Shown in pieces: positions 1-8,113 of a stretch of DNA of 34,983 bases (position 1 is its first letter; each line of letters starts with the position of its first letter). The notes below the pieces were generated by a model, which saw nothing but the letters and a program-made list of their open reading frames with translations, searched no databases and was not told the DNA's origin. Source of the stretch: Candidatus Thorarchaeota archaeon (GTDB taxonomy: Archaea; Asgardarchaeota; Thorarchaeia; Thorarchaeales; Thorarchaeaceae). Location of the stretch: assembly GCA_004524565.1 (NCBI GenBank), contig SDNZ01000011.1, positions 1 through 34,983 on the forward strand, written 5' to 3'. A program made the position numbers and the translations under genes.

Positions 1-61
1 CAACATTCAGTTCTTCGCTTTCACCCTCGTCTGACTCAAGACTAATCACAACCTTTCTCAA
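1..61 (-). CDS. partial N-terminus of an unidentified protein, cut by window edge
   Basis: The minus strand is open from a TTG at 61 to the left edge and encodes about 20 residues beginning RKVVISLESDEGESEELNV. An in-frame stop lies four codons upstream, so the start must be this TTG or the GTG at 49, which has an AAAGG just before it. The stretch has protein-like composition with an acidic run. The product cannot be identified from so little sequence. Confidence 0.35.
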   Translation of the reverse strand, partial: MRKVVISLESDEGESEELNV

Positions 62-134
62 CGTCTGTCAGGGGATTGATGGAACACAGAAGTCGACGTT
101 ATGGGTTCACTCACCCGCTAACCCGCACAGAATT

Positions 135-211
135 TGGTGCGGCCACCGGGATTCGAACCCGGGTTACGAGCTTGGAAGGCTCGGATCATAACCAGACTAG
201 ACTATGGCCGC
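135..211 (-). tRNA. tRNA-Gly(TCC)
   Basis: On the minus strand the acceptor GCGGCCA pairs with TGGCCGC. The anticodon arm is CGAGC-CTTCCAA-GCTCG, giving anticodon TCC. The T arm is CCGGG-TTCGAAT-CCCGG. The discriminator is A and the CCA end is encoded (135-137). There is no intron. It is divergent from the membrane-protein gene at 342. Confidence 0.96.
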
Positions 212-312
212 TGCGAAAGCAGAACACTAGGCGTTATGATTTAAGGATATTGATAGTATGGACCCTACAAACAGAGAATTGATGTCTAGAAACGCATAAT
301 ACCTCATTCTAG

Positions 313-323
313 TATGTATATAT
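313..323 (+). promoter_or_regulatory. TATA box upstream of the 342 gene
   Basis: The TA-rich core GTATATATC lies 20-30 bp before the GTG at 342. This is the usual archaeal TATA-to-start distance, so the transcript would have little or no leader. A GGAGTGGAG motif between the two could still act as a ribosome binding site. Confidence 0.45.
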
Positions 324-341
324 CTTAGGAGTGGAGTAATC

Positions 342-743
342 GTGCAAACTGGCAGCTTTAACCCTTTTGTGTTCTTTGTGGCATTTCTGGGGTTCATGAT
401 TGGTTTCATAGCATACGGATACTACAAAGGATTATTATGGTTCCAGCAAGATAGTGCAAAGAGATCTGAGAGTTTACTTGCCTCATTTAACGTGAGAGAC
501 GAAGCGAGTGGAGGGTGGTTCCGTAGGTTTGGGAGGGGACTCGTCGTTCTGCTTTTTATAACCCTGATATCCTACCCGATTGTAACGAATCTGATTGTAC
601 TTTCACCATTCCAATTATTCATCTTTATTTTTGTGTTTCACTTACCATCAGAACTAATTCTGCTCATTATTTTAACAGTAATATACTGGAGAATCCATAA
701 GCAGCCCATAACAGAAGAAATGGGTCTAGACCAGACTGACTAG
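342..743 (+). CDS. small multi-spanning membrane protein, unknown function
   Basis: This 133-aa protein starts at GTG 342, preceded by GGAGTGGAG. Three hydrophobic segments are visible at about residues 8-28, 67-86 and 90-112. The basic loop WFRRFGRG (about 59-66) precedes the second segment, and the tail is short and hydrophilic, ending EEMGLDQTD. No family motif or catalytic residue is recognisable. It stands alone between tRNA-Gly and the convergent nep1, so the neighbourhood does not suggest a role. The reading frame, start signal and TATA box support a real gene. Confidence 0.6.
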   Translation: MQTGSFNPFVFFVAFLGFMIGFIAYGYYKGLLWFQQDSAKRSESLLASFNVRDEASGGWFRRFGRGLVVLLFITLISYPIVTNLIVLSPFQLFIFIFVFHLPSELILLIILTVIYWRIHKQPITEEMGLDQTD

Positions 744-767
744 TCAATCCATGAGAGTAAATAGTGC

Positions 768-1484
768 TTAGACCGAGGAATATCGACTGTGAATCACTCC
801 TATTCTTGAAGAATACATCCAGAGTATTTCAGCACAAACATGCCAAGCCATCATTACCTCTCTATCAAGTTCAATTTGGGTATCAAATAGCTTCTTCAAG
901 TCTTCAGAAAAGTCGCCATGAGGAAAGGCTCCAACTCCAAAAATGAGTGGAACTGATACATCAAGAGGGAGTATGGACCGAAGAGAATCGATTGGCGTCC
1001 TCTGTCCATTCTCAATTGCAAGCATCGACTGAGCCTCTGAACCACCTTTCTTCAAATCGGAGATGAGTGCTGGAAGACTCTTTCTGGTAAAGTGTAATAG
1101 AGGTGTACCATCGACTGGTACTTGTCCTTTAGTGAACAATTGTTCAAGAAGACCAACAAATCTATCGTAGTTGCGCGGGAGACGAACTTCGGGATTGACT
1201 TCGATGATTCTACCATCTTGAAGATGAAGATGTATTGTAAGATTGCCACTCTTACAGAGAGGCGTTTCTAGAAGAGACATAAGAGAGAAAAACACAATAT
1301 CAGGACGTCCTCTTTGAAGCCCATTTTCTAAACGAGTCATTTCTCTTCCGTGATGAGATTGATCTAGAAGTATCTCGATTGGTTTCTTTCCTCTTCGCGC
1401 GGCATGTTTCTGAATCTGTTTCAAGGCTGAGATTTCAGAGGGAACCAGTTCCAATGCGCACTCTAATAGAATCATATGAAGCAT
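768..1484 (-). CDS. nep1: Nep1/Emg1, 18S/16S rRNA pseudouridine N1-methyltransferase
   Basis: Nep1 is a SPOUT-class, SAM-dependent enzyme that methylates N1 of a pseudouridine in the small-subunit rRNA and helps assemble the 40S/30S particle. The 238-aa product shows the family signatures in order: N-terminal ALELVPSE; LLDQSHHG near residue 40; RGRPDIVFFSL near 59; the knot region NPEVRLPRNYDRFVGLLEQL near 97; and VGAFPHGDF near 187, the SAM-binding loop. Length matches archaeal Nep1. The ATG at 1484 was chosen because it gives the expected MLHMILLECALELVP start. A TTAAATC box about 35 bp upstream suggests a nearly leaderless transcript. It is divergent from rnp4, another RNA-processing gene. 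Confidence 0.92.
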   Translation of the reverse strand: MLHMILLECALELVPSEISALKQIQKHAARRGKKPIEILLDQSHHGREMTRLENGLQRGRPDIVFFSLMSLLETPLCKSGNLTIHLHLQDGRIIEVNPEVRLPRNYDRFVGLLEQLFTKGQVPVDGTPLLHFTRKSLPALISDLKKGGSEAQSMLAIENGQRTPIDSLRSILPLDVSVPLIFGVGAFPHGDFSEDLKKLFDTQIELDREVMMAWHVCAEILWMYSSRIGVIHSRYSSV

Positions 1485-1562
1485 TCTTTATCCCAATGAA
1501 GAGAGGGACACGAACGATTTAAGCAGTTTGAAGCTTGCTAAAAGATAGGAAGCGGTATTTCT

Positions 1563-1898
1563 TTGTCTAAGAGAGGTTTTGCAAAAGAACGAATCAAACG
1601 TCTGGCACAAACAAGAGTGGAGATTCTATGGCAGCAGGCTATCAGCAATAGCAAGAGTCGTCCAGAGATTGCGCGATTACAGATGAGAAGTGCACGCAAA
1701 ATCGCACAACGGTCTAGGACAAAGATACCGTGGAATATCAGCAGAAGATTATGTAAACAGTGTGGAGCAATTCTAATTCCAGGAAAAACATGCAAAGTAC
1801 GAATGAGGCACAATAGAGCCAAACACATGGTAGTGACTTGCACGGAATGTGGGAAAGTAAAGAGATACTACTTGACAAATCTACGGTCACACGCATAG
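1563..1898 (+). CDS. rnp4: RNase P protein component 4 (Rpp21/Rpr2)
   Basis: This is a subunit of archaeal/eukaryotic RNase P, the ribonucleoprotein that trims tRNA 5' leaders. The 111-aa product has the basic helical N-terminus typical of Rpp21 (residues 1-55, Arg/Lys rich). A zinc ribbon follows, with CKQCG at about 64-68 and CTECG at about 92-96, so four cysteines can bind zinc. Length fits the family. The start is TTG at 1563, giving MSKRGFAKERIK. It begins the plus-strand run of RNA and translation genes. The next gene starts 38 bp after its stop. Confidence 0.9.
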   Translation: MSKRGFAKERIKRLAQTRVEILWQQAISNSKSRPEIARLQMRSARKIAQRSRTKIPWNISRRLCKQCGAILIPGKTCKVRMRHNRAKHMVVTCTECGKVKRYYLTNLRSHA

Positions 1899-1936
1899 CT
1901 TAATCAGAGTTGAAAATGGGCAAACGGTGAATTACA

Positions 1937-2218
1937 ATGAAGGACGAAACGCACCGCACTAGAATCAATATTGCATGGCAAGATCCAGCAATAATTCAGA
2001 TTGGAAAAGGTGGGGTCTCGGAAAATCTAGTGAAAGAAACGGTAAGACTTCTCAAAAAACACAATTACATCAAGGTCCGCATGCTCCGGAGTGCACTAGA
2101 TACCATGACTAAACAAGAATTAATGACTACACTTTGCGAGCGAACTGGTGCAACTTTCGAGGGACTTCGCGGGAACACCGGGGTAATTTACAAGATTCGT
2201 GCAGGTCAAGGTCGTTAA
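1937..2218 (+). CDS. YhbY/CRM-domain RNA-binding protein
   Basis: The 93-aa single-domain protein resembles YhbY (CRM domain), an IF3-C-like fold bound to pre-ribosomal RNA. Family-like features are QIGKGGVSENLVKE at about 20-33, the KVRMLRSAL strand near 46, and a C-terminal TGVIYKI strand. The bacterial GxxG loop is represented here by the KGG region. It starts with ATG at 1937. Its position between Rpp21 and S19e supports a role in ribosome or RNA maturation. The exact substrate in archaea is not known to me. Confidence 0.82.
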   Translation: MKDETHRTRINIAWQDPAIIQIGKGGVSENLVKETVRLLKKHNYIKVRMLRSALDTMTKQELMTTLCERTGATFEGLRGNTGVIYKIRAGQGR

Positions 2219-2250
2219 CTCAACAGGTTTTAGTGAAACACAACGACAAT

Positions 2251-2258
2251 CTTATATG
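2251..2258 (+). promoter_or_regulatory. TATA box for the S19e operon
   Basis: CTTATATG in the 132-bp gap before S19e is the best TATA match there. Transcription would start near 2281, leaving a leader of about 70 nt before the ATG at 2351. This would begin the S19e-PDCD5-L39e-L31e-aIF6-LX-prefoldin-ftsY transcript. Confidence 0.5.
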
Positions 2259-2350
2259 GCAACTCTAGACGGTGACTCCAGCCTTTTGAGGTAAGTCATC
2301 GGCCCAATTTGTGTTAGGTGACAAATCTTCAAGAAAAATGGTGACTGACA

Positions 2351-2803
2351 ATGCCCACTGTCTATGATATTCCCGCCAACATCCTAATTCGGCGACTCGC
2401 ACAGGACCTTAAGTCCAGAGATGAAATTGCTCCCCCAGAGTGGACGCCGTTCGTTAAAACGGGTGCTCACAAAGAGAGAGCTCCAGATGATGCAGACTTC
2501 TGGTTTGTCAGATGTGCAAGCATTCTACGGAAAGTCTATCTCAAAGGACCTATTGGGACAGAGAAGTTAAAGATTGATTATGGAGGCAGGAAAAGACGTG
2601 GGACCAAACCAAACAAATTCCACAAGAGTGGTGGTGCAATCATCAGGACTGCACTACAGCAACTTGAGAGAGCTGGCTTTGTGAAAAAGCGAGGTACTCA
2701 AGGAAGGGAAATGACCGATATTGGTAGGTCATATATGGATAAATTGTCAGCGGCATTGAAGACTGAACTCTCAGAAGCAATCCCAGAGCTTGGAAAGTAC
2801 TAG
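2351..2803 (+). CDS. rps19e: 30S ribosomal protein S19e
   Basis: This is an archaeal/eukaryotic small-subunit protein needed for late 30S/40S maturation. The 150-aa sequence starts MPTVYDIPANILIRRLAQDLK, typical of S19e. It contains the conserved block DFWFVRCASILRKVYLKGPIG near residues 49-69, with the following YGGRKRRG and the winged-helix end ALQQLERAGFVKK. Length matches the family. It begins at ATG 2351 in a GGTGACTGACA context. It heads a conserved archaeal order (S19e, PDCD5, L39e, L31e, aIF6, LX, prefoldin alpha, ftsY). Confidence 0.95.
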   Translation: MPTVYDIPANILIRRLAQDLKSRDEIAPPEWTPFVKTGAHKERAPDDADFWFVRCASILRKVYLKGPIGTEKLKIDYGGRKRRGTKPNKFHKSGGAIIRTALQQLERAGFVKKRGTQGREMTDIGRSYMDKLSAALKTELSEAIPELGKY

Positions 2804-2822
2804 GCCAGGAGACTTGGCACAA

Positions 2823-3152
2823 ATGAGTGATGAGGAGTTAGAGGCGATCCGTAGAAGGAAAATGGCTGAACTTCAAGAACAAGCACTCAGAGAACAGTCC
2901 CAGGAACAAGCAATTGCCGAAGCACAAGCCCAGAAAGAGGCTATACTACGGCAGATTCTGACGCCTGAGGCACGTGCTCGGTTATCCAACATCAAGATGG
3001 TAAAAACACAATTTGCAGAGCAAATTGAAATGCAACTGATTCAACTGGCCAGTTCAGGAAGACTCAGGGGTCAAGTAACAGACGAGCAACTAAAAGCGCT
3101 CTTGGTACAATTGCAGGAGAAAGAGCGTGAACGGAAAATAACGTTCAGATAA
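2823..3152 (+). CDS. PDCD5-family DNA-binding protein
   Basis: This is the archaeal homologue of eukaryotic programmed cell death protein 5, a small helical DNA-binding protein of poorly defined cellular role. The frame is open from a TTG at 2790. The ATG at 2823 fits better because it gives the family start [18 protein letters not shown] and is preceded by an AGGAGA at 2808. The 109-aa product is a Glu/Gln-rich helix followed by the conserved core [17 protein letters not shown] and a C-terminal [10 protein letters not shown]. It lies between S19e and L39e, its usual archaeal place. Confidence 0.9.
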   Translation: MSDEELEAIRRRKMAELQEQALREQSQEQAIAEAQAQKEAILRQILTPEARARLSNIKMVKTQFAEQIEMQLIQLASSGRLRGQVTDEQLKALLVQLQEKERERKITFR

Positions 3153-3171
3153 AGCTGCACAGGTGATAAAT

Positions 3172-3327
3172 ATGGCACGAAACAAGCCACTCGGCAAAAA
3201 ACTCAGAATGGCAAAAGCAATGAAGAGTAATTCCTCAGTCCCCACATGGGTCGTAGTCAAGACTGGTGGAAGGGTCAGAAGGACACCGGCGCAGCGTAAC
3301 TGGAGACAGAGTAAGCTAAAGCCATAG
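3172..3327 (+). CDS. rpl39e: 50S ribosomal protein L39e
   Basis: The 51-aa, highly basic protein reads [20 protein letters not shown] and ends [15 protein letters not shown]. The internal motif [16 protein letters not shown] and the RNWRQSKL end are diagnostic of L39e, which lines the end of the peptide exit tunnel. The length is the normal family length. The ATG follows a GGTGATAA ribosome binding site. It is followed 13 bp later by the L31e ATG. Confidence 0.95.
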   Translation: MARNKPLGKKLRMAKAMKSNSSVPTWVVVKTGGRVRRTPAQRNWRQSKLKP

Positions 3328-3340
3328 TCAGGTGGGCATA

Positions 3341-3766
3341 ATGTCAAAGAAAAAGAAAGAAGCAGAAACCGAGGTCTCTGAGGAAGAACCAGAAATTGAA
3401 GAGATCGAGGAGATTGAAGAAGTAGAAGATGCACCAGCTGACGATAAAGCACCGACAGTTAAAGCACCTGATAGTGTTGAAGATGAAGAAGCAGAAGAGG
3501 AAGAAGAGATCATAGATGAACGCATCTATACTGTTCCTCTACGAAAAGCATACTGGACTGGCAGTAGACTTAGACGTGCAAATAGGTCAGTCAGAATTCT
3601 TAGAGAGTTTGTTCAAAGGCATATGAAGCCCGAAGACCTCTTAATTCAACCAGAAGTTAACGATCACATCTGGTCAAGAGGAATGCAGAAACCTCCTCGA
3701 AGAGTAAGAATTCGAGCGACAAAGAACGCAGACAATCTTGTTCGCGTATATCTTGCGGAGGGATAG
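3341..3766 (+). CDS. rpl31e: 50S ribosomal protein L31e with an acidic N-terminal extension
   Basis: The C-terminal part (about residues 58-141) is L31e: IYTVPLRKAYWTGSRLRRAN, then RSVRILREFVQRHM, and the basic end RVRIRATKN-LVRVYLAEG. L31e sits near the tunnel exit. Archaeal L31e is usually about 85-100 aa, whereas this product is 141 aa. The extra 55 or so residues are low-complexity and strongly acidic (runs of EE, EIEE), after a short basic MSKKKKE. The ATG at 3341 behind AGGTGG is preferred over the GTG at 3332. The extension is in frame and has no stop, so it seems genuine. Confidence 0.92.
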   Translation: MSKKKKEAETEVSEEEPEIEEIEEIEEVEDAPADDKAPTVKAPDSVEDEEAEEEEEIIDERIYTVPLRKAYWTGSRLRRANRSVRILREFVQRHMKPEDLLIQPEVNDHIWSRGMQKPPRRVRIRATKNADNLVRVYLAEG

Positions 3767-3772
3767 ATTAGA

Positions 3773-4438
3773 ATGATCGCCCGAACAAACTTTGAGGGCG
3801 ATTCTAATGTTGGAGCCTACGGAATCGCCACAGACCGCTTTGTATTTGTCAGCTCTAATATTTCTGAAAAAGGAATAAGTGCAGTTGAGAAAACATTCAA
3901 TCTACCATTAGTTCAATCAACTGTAGCAACACTAGATGCAATTGGTCTTGTAGCTGTAGCCAATTCAAATGGAATTCTTCTCCCTTACACAACAACAGAT
4001 GATGAGCTAAAACAAGTAAAGCAAACAGCGGAAGTTCCAGTAGACTGGATTGATGATAAAATGACTGCGCTGGGGAACATCATTATCGCAAATGATAGTG
4101 GTGCGATGTGTCACCCAGATTTCAGTCCTGAGGCAATACGGAAAATCTCAGATGTTCTTGGTGTTGAAGTGATACCCGGAACTATAGCCAAACTCCCCAT
4201 TGTCGGTGCTAATGTAGTAACGACAAATCATGGTGCAGTGGTTCATCCTCTCGCTACGGATGATGAGATGGACCAGCTATCACAGCTGTTAAAAGTACAC
4301 ATCGAAGTTGGAACAGTCAATAGAGGTAGCCCATATACTAGTCTAGGTGTGCTTGCCAATATTGATGGAATGATTGCAGGATCTGATACGACAGGTGTGG
4401 AACTTGCACACATAAGCCAGGTCCTTGGTTTCGTATAG
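3773..4438 (+). CDS. eif6: translation initiation factor aIF6
   Basis: aIF6 binds the large subunit and prevents its early association with the small subunit. The 221-aa product has the five-fold pseudo-repeat of the family. Repeated GxFxxxxxxxxxV-type strands are visible in TTDDELKQVKQ, NDSGAMCHPDFSPEAIRKI, TNHGAVVHPLATDDEMDQL and SYTSLGVLAN-like segments. It starts MIARTNFEGDSNVGAYG, typical of archaeal IF6. The ATG at 3773 is 7 bp after L31e. Length is normal. Confidence 0.95.
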   Translation: MIARTNFEGDSNVGAYGIATDRFVFVSSNISEKGISAVEKTFNLPLVQSTVATLDAIGLVAVANSNGILLPYTTTDDELKQVKQTAEVPVDWIDDKMTALGNIIIANDSGAMCHPDFSPEAIRKISDVLGVEVIPGTIAKLPIVGANVVTTNHGAVVHPLATDDEMDQLSQLLKVHIEVGTVNRGSPYTSLGVLANIDGMIAGSDTTGVELAHISQVLGFV

Positions 4439-4454
4439 ATGAGGTGTGAATTAG

Positions 4455-4700
4455 ATGAGTCAGAAAATCTGGATAGCAACAGGTGAATTCAAGAAGAAGA
4501 AAAGAACGTTCACTTTTACTCGAGAACTACTCGGTGATAAGGAATCACATGTCCGTGAGAGGATTCTCTCTGAACTTGGTAGTCGCCATAGAGTGAAGAG
4601 AAAAGAGATTACAATCTCAGAAATCAAAGAGATTAAGCCAGAAGATGTAAAGAGTCTTGAACTGCGGAATTTCCTAGGACTGGAGAGCGAATTTACATGA
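4455..4700 (+). CDS. rplX: 50S ribosomal protein LX (L18a/L20e)
   Basis: This is the archaeal LX protein, homologous to eukaryotic L18a (eL20). The 81-aa product contains WIATGEFKKKKRTFTFTREL and the later block SRHRVKRKEITISEIKEI, both characteristic. It starts at ATG 4455 behind GAGGTGTG. Its stop overlaps the prefoldin start by 4 bp (ATGA), which indicates translational coupling. The gene sits in its conserved place after aIF6. Confidence 0.92.
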   Translation: MSQKIWIATGEFKKKKRTFTFTRELLGDKESHVRERILSELGSRHRVKRKEITISEIKEIKPEDVKSLELRNFLGLESEFT

Positions 4701-5152
4701 GTGAAGAACAGCAACAGCTGCTCCAAAGGATATACCAAGAGCAACAGTTGACTGAATCAAATATTACACTACTTCAGCAACGTTTGGAACTTTTGCAGGC
4801 ATATCTAACTAACTTCAGAGCTGGACTTATGGTACTCAATGAGATTGAAACTAGAAAGGAAGGCGAAGAGATGCTGATGAACGTTGGAGGAAGTATTTTC
4901 GTTCAAGCAAAACTAGTCAATCCTCAAAGTGTCACTCGAAGTATTGGTAGTGGCGTAAGAATTGAACAGAATGTAGCAGATGCAAAAACTGCTGTCCAAG
5001 AACAAATCAGTGGCTTAGAAAAACAATACGAAAAATTGGCAGAAGAATATCAGAAAATGATAGCTCGTGCCTCAGTATTAAACTCCCAATTCCAACAACT
5101 CGCTGCTCAAGTACAAGGTCAAGACGGGACACCTCAAAGTTCGGAGGAATAG
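4697..5152 (+). CDS. pfdA: prefoldin subunit alpha
   Basis: Prefoldin is a hexameric jellyfish-shaped chaperone that passes unfolded proteins to the group II chaperonin. The 151-aa product has two long coiled-coil helices (about residues 1-50 and 95-140, Gln/Glu rich). They flank a central hairpin region with GGSIFVQAKL and VRIEQNVADA, the subunit-alpha signature with two beta hairpins. The start overlaps the LX stop. The Gln/Ser-rich C-terminus ends GQDGTPQSSEE. Confidence 0.92.
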   Translation: MSEEQQQLLQRIYQEQQLTESNITLLQQRLELLQAYLTNFRAGLMVLNEIETRKEGEEMLMNVGGSIFVQAKLVNPQSVTRSIGSGVRIEQNVADAKTAVQEQISGLEKQYEKLAEEYQKMIARASVLNSQFQQLAAQVQGQDGTPQSSEE

Positions 5153-5156
5153 TCCT

Positions 5157-6068
5157 GTGTTCGATAAGCTCAGGAAAGCTCTTGACACGGCTGTCACCAA
5201 GACAACAACAAGAGAACTGAGCGATAAGAACCTTGAAGATGCTGTCTGGCAACTACAGATGGTTTTGATTCAGAATGATGTAGCAGTTGAAGTTGCTGAG
5301 CAGATATGTGAATTGACAAAAAAGAAGATACTGGGAACCAGAGCTGGGAGATTAGAGAACCTGGGTAAGTTGTTCAAACAAGCCATTCTCGACTCTATTC
5401 TTGAAATCTTAACTCCAGAACATCCCCTCGATCCTTTGGCATTTGCATCTGAAAGGAAACAGAGAGGGGAAATTACAACAATCCTTTTCGTAGGCGTTAA
5501 CGGAACTGGAAAGACGACTACTCTAGCAAAAGTCGCCAACCTGTTTAAAAAGAATGGATTTTCAGTTGTTATTGCTGCAGGAGATACATTCAGAGCTGGA
5601 AGTATTGAACAACTAGAACGACATGCAGAACGTCTGGGGATACGGGTCATCAAACAAGATTATGGATCAGACGCGGCAGCTATTGCTTTCGATGCGATTG
5701 CTCACGCAAAGGCTAGACATATCGATATTGTACTCATCGATAGTGCTGGAAGAATGCAAAGTAACAAGAACCTCCTTGATGAGATGAAGAAGATTGCACG
5801 TGTTGCCAATCCGGACATCAAACTCTTTGTGGGTGATGCTCTCGCGGGAAATGATGCACTTTCCCAAGCAAAGGAGTTTCATAAGGCCATAACTATCGAT
5901 GGCGCAGTTCTAACAAAAGTTGATGCAGACCCATCTGGAGGTGCTGCTTTATCCATAGCATATGTGACGGGTCGACCTGTTGTGTTCATTGGAGTGGGTC
6001 AAGAATACGATCACATCGAGCGATTTGATCCAGAATGGTTTGCACATAGAATTGTTGGTGATAATTGA
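5157..6068 (+). CDS. ftsY: SRP receptor FtsY (GTPase)
   Basis: FtsY docks the signal recognition particle at the membrane and is activated by reciprocal GTP hydrolysis. The 303-aa product has an N domain (residues 1-95, helical) and a G domain. G1 is GVNGTGKTTT (about 109-118), followed by DTFRAGSIEQL (about 143), DSAGRM (about 195) and TKVDADPSGGAAL (about 255). There is no long acidic A domain, as is common in archaea. The start is GTG at 5157, four bases after the prefoldin stop, with GGAGGA upstream. A promoter for the next gene seems to lie just after its stop. Confidence 0.95.
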   Translation: MFDKLRKALDTAVTKTTTRELSDKNLEDAVWQLQMVLIQNDVAVEVAEQICELTKKKILGTRAGRLENLGKLFKQAILDSILEILTPEHPLDPLAFASERKQRGEITTILFVGVNGTGKTTTLAKVANLFKKNGFSVVIAAGDTFRAGSIEQLERHAERLGIRVIKQDYGSDAAAIAFDAIAHAKARHIDIVLIDSAGRMQSNKNLLDEMKKIARVANPDIKLFVGDALAGNDALSQAKEFHKAITIDGAVLTKVDADPSGGAALSIAYVTGRPVVFIGVGQEYDHIERFDPEWFAHRIVGDN

Positions 6069-6082
6069 GCAAGTGGAGAGCT

Positions 6083-6090
6083 TTTTATAC
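6083..6090 (+). promoter_or_regulatory. TATA box for argF
   Basis: TTTTTATAC begins about 15 bp after the ftsY stop. Transcription from about 6112 would retain the GAGGTG ribosome binding site at 6122-6127 and the TTG at 6134, but would exclude the earlier TTG at 6065. It therefore helps decide the argF start. Confidence 0.5.
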
Positions 6091-6133
6091 GAGGCCTTAC
6101 GATGGGCAATATAGAAGCCTTGAGGTGTTGCTA

Positions 6134-7057
6134 TTGAGCCTGAGAGGTAAAAGTGTAATAGATTTGTCTGATTTCGAGAGGTTCGAACTAAGACAATTTT
6201 TAGATACTGGACATGACTTGAAGAGAAAACAGAAACGGGGAGAACCCCATGAGATTCTGAAAGGCAAGTCCATGGCAATGATTTTCATGAAATCTTCAAC
6301 AAGAACACGCGTTTCATTCGAAGTGGGTATGACTCAACTTGGAGGACATGCACTCTATTTACAGCCAAGTGGAACACAACTTGGTCGGGGAGAAACTATC
6401 GGAGATACCGCTCAGGTTCTTAGCAGATATTGTGATGTGATAATGGCCCGAGTCTTCGGACATGACGAGGTTATGGGACTAGCAGAGTTCAGTACAGTTC
6501 CTGTTATTAATGGACTCTCAGATCTTCTTCATCCTTGCCAAATCATGGCGGATATGATGACAATAGAAGAACACAGAGGAAATCTCGAGGGGCAAAAGAT
6601 AGTATATGTTGGTGACTCGAATAACGTAAGCAATTCAATCATGCAGGGTTGCACGATTATGGGAATGGATGTGACCATAGGCTCACCAAAGGGATATACT
6701 CCATCTGAAGAAATTCTAAAGAAAGCCACTCAACTGAGTAAGAGATATGGTACGACTCTTGAGGTCAGCACCAATCCAGATGAGGCTGTGAAAGGAGCAG
6801 ATGTAATCTACACTGATACTTTCTTTAGTATGGGTCAAGAAAGATCGAAAGAGAAAGAAGATGCATTGATGGCTTTTCAAGTGAATAAAGCCCTAGTTGG
6901 AAAGGCAAAAAGTGATGCCATAGTGATGCACTGTCTTCCCGCACATAGAGATGAAGAACTAACCTCAGAAGTAATGGATGGTCCTCACTCAGTAGTCTTT
7001 GATCAAGCTGAGAACAGACTTCATGCTCAGAAAGGAATTCTTGCTCTAATAGTCTAA
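6134..7057 (+). CDS. argF: ornithine carbamoyltransferase
   Basis: The enzyme transfers the carbamoyl group of carbamoyl phosphate to ornithine to give citrulline in arginine synthesis. Family motifs are clear: SSTRTRVSFE for phosphate binding, HPCQIMAD, and HCLPAHRDEE for ornithine and catalysis. The open frame extends back to a TTG at 6065 overlapping the ftsY stop. The TTG at 6134 is preferred: it has GAGGTG seven bases upstream, sits downstream of a TATA box, and gives the usual 307-aa length starting MSLRGKSVIDLSDF. It is an anabolic gene inserted after a protein-targeting operon. Confidence 0.93.
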   Translation: MSLRGKSVIDLSDFERFELRQFLDTGHDLKRKQKRGEPHEILKGKSMAMIFMKSSTRTRVSFEVGMTQLGGHALYLQPSGTQLGRGETIGDTAQVLSRYCDVIMARVFGHDEVMGLAEFSTVPVINGLSDLLHPCQIMADMMTIEEHRGNLEGQKIVYVGDSNNVSNSIMQGCTIMGMDVTIGSPKGYTPSEEILKKATQLSKRYGTTLEVSTNPDEAVKGADVIYTDTFFSMGQERSKEKEDALMAFQVNKALVGKAKSDAIVMHCLPAHRDEELTSEVMDGPHSVVFDQAENRLHAQKGILALIV

Positions 7058-7069
7058 GAGGATGATTGT

Positions 7070-8035
7070 TTGGTAGGCGAGTTTGTATCAATTGGCAGAA
7101 TCAATATCGACATCGATATGTATGTCGATAGACTTCCAAAGCGAAATGACCACATCATGTGTGATGAGGGCCATGTATCATTAGGAGGTTCTGCAGCAAA
7201 CTTCGCCACTCAGGCAACACGATTAGGTGTCAAGACCACACTCATGAGTTGTGTTGGAGATGACGTTTATGGTGAACTTGTAATTAAGGAATTGACAAAG
7301 ATTGGTGTAGACACGAGTAATATTCTTGTTCTCGATAAAAATGAGACTGGAATCTTCTTCTATGCACACGATCCTCAAAATGACCAAATAGTTGTAGCTA
7401 AACCTGGTGCAAACAAGTTCCTAGAGAAGAGGTTCTTCGAAGATGATAGCATTGCAGATGCCAAAGTCATTCATGTTGCTGGTTCATTTCCGATGATGAT
7501 AGGTCGCGCATCAGAAATGACAACGACACATGGAATGGTCCTATCCCTAGATCCTGGAAGAGCAGCCAAAGACCTTGATTTTAATAGAATTCTAAAGCAA
7601 ACGGACTTATTGTTTTTGAATAGTGATGAGTTGAAGGAATACTTCAAACTGGAACCGACTGAATCAGCATTGCGTAAGTTTGCTAAGACATTTCCTGGTG
7701 TTGTAATTCTCAAAATGGGGAAGAATGGCGCCATAGCTACTGATGGATTTGAATATTGTACGTCTCAAATATTTGATGTACCTGTTAAGGACACTTTAGG
7801 GGCAGGAGATTCATTTGCAGCTGGTTTCATTACAGCTTGGACTAGATCCGAGAGAATCCCACAAGCACTTAATGTAGCAAATGCTACAGCTGCATTGACG
7901 ATTAAACATGAGGGAGCTCAACAAGGGCAACCAAACTTGGAAGAGGTAGCTAGATTGTTACGCAATCATAACATCGCAATAGACTCAATTCTCAAGACTT
8001 TCAAATCTCACTCAAGGAGCCATCGTAGTAGATGA
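7070..8035 (+). CDS. PfkB-family carbohydrate/nucleoside kinase
   Basis: This is a ribokinase-like ATP-dependent kinase of 321 aa. Visible signatures are the N-terminal SIGRINIDIDMYVDRLP; the substrate-binding GGSAANFATQATRLG near residues 39-53; and the C-terminal DTLGAGDSFAAGFITAW near 239-255, with the catalytic Asp in GAGD and its anion hole. The start is TTG at 7070 with AGAGGATGA just upstream. The substrate cannot be read from the sequence. Archaeal relatives act on ribose, nucleosides, ketodeoxygluconate or fructose phosphates. The last 12 residues are Arg/Ser rich and lie outside the fold. Confidence 0.88.
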   Translation: MVGEFVSIGRINIDIDMYVDRLPKRNDHIMCDEGHVSLGGSAANFATQATRLGVKTTLMSCVGDDVYGELVIKELTKIGVDTSNILVLDKNETGIFFYAHDPQNDQIVVAKPGANKFLEKRFFEDDSIADAKVIHVAGSFPMMIGRASEMTTTHGMVLSLDPGRAAKDLDFNRILKQTDLLFLNSDELKEYFKLEPTESALRKFAKTFPGVVILKMGKNGAIATDGFEYCTSQIFDVPVKDTLGAGDSFAAGFITAWTRSERIPQALNVANATAALTIKHEGAQQGQPNLEEVARLLRNHNIAIDSILKTFKSHSRSHRSR

Positions 8036-8113
8036 GTATTACCTAGGTAGTATTCTAGTTTTTACTGTCACATTACACGGGTAATAACATAGAATTAGAA
8101 GTGAGTGGTAATT

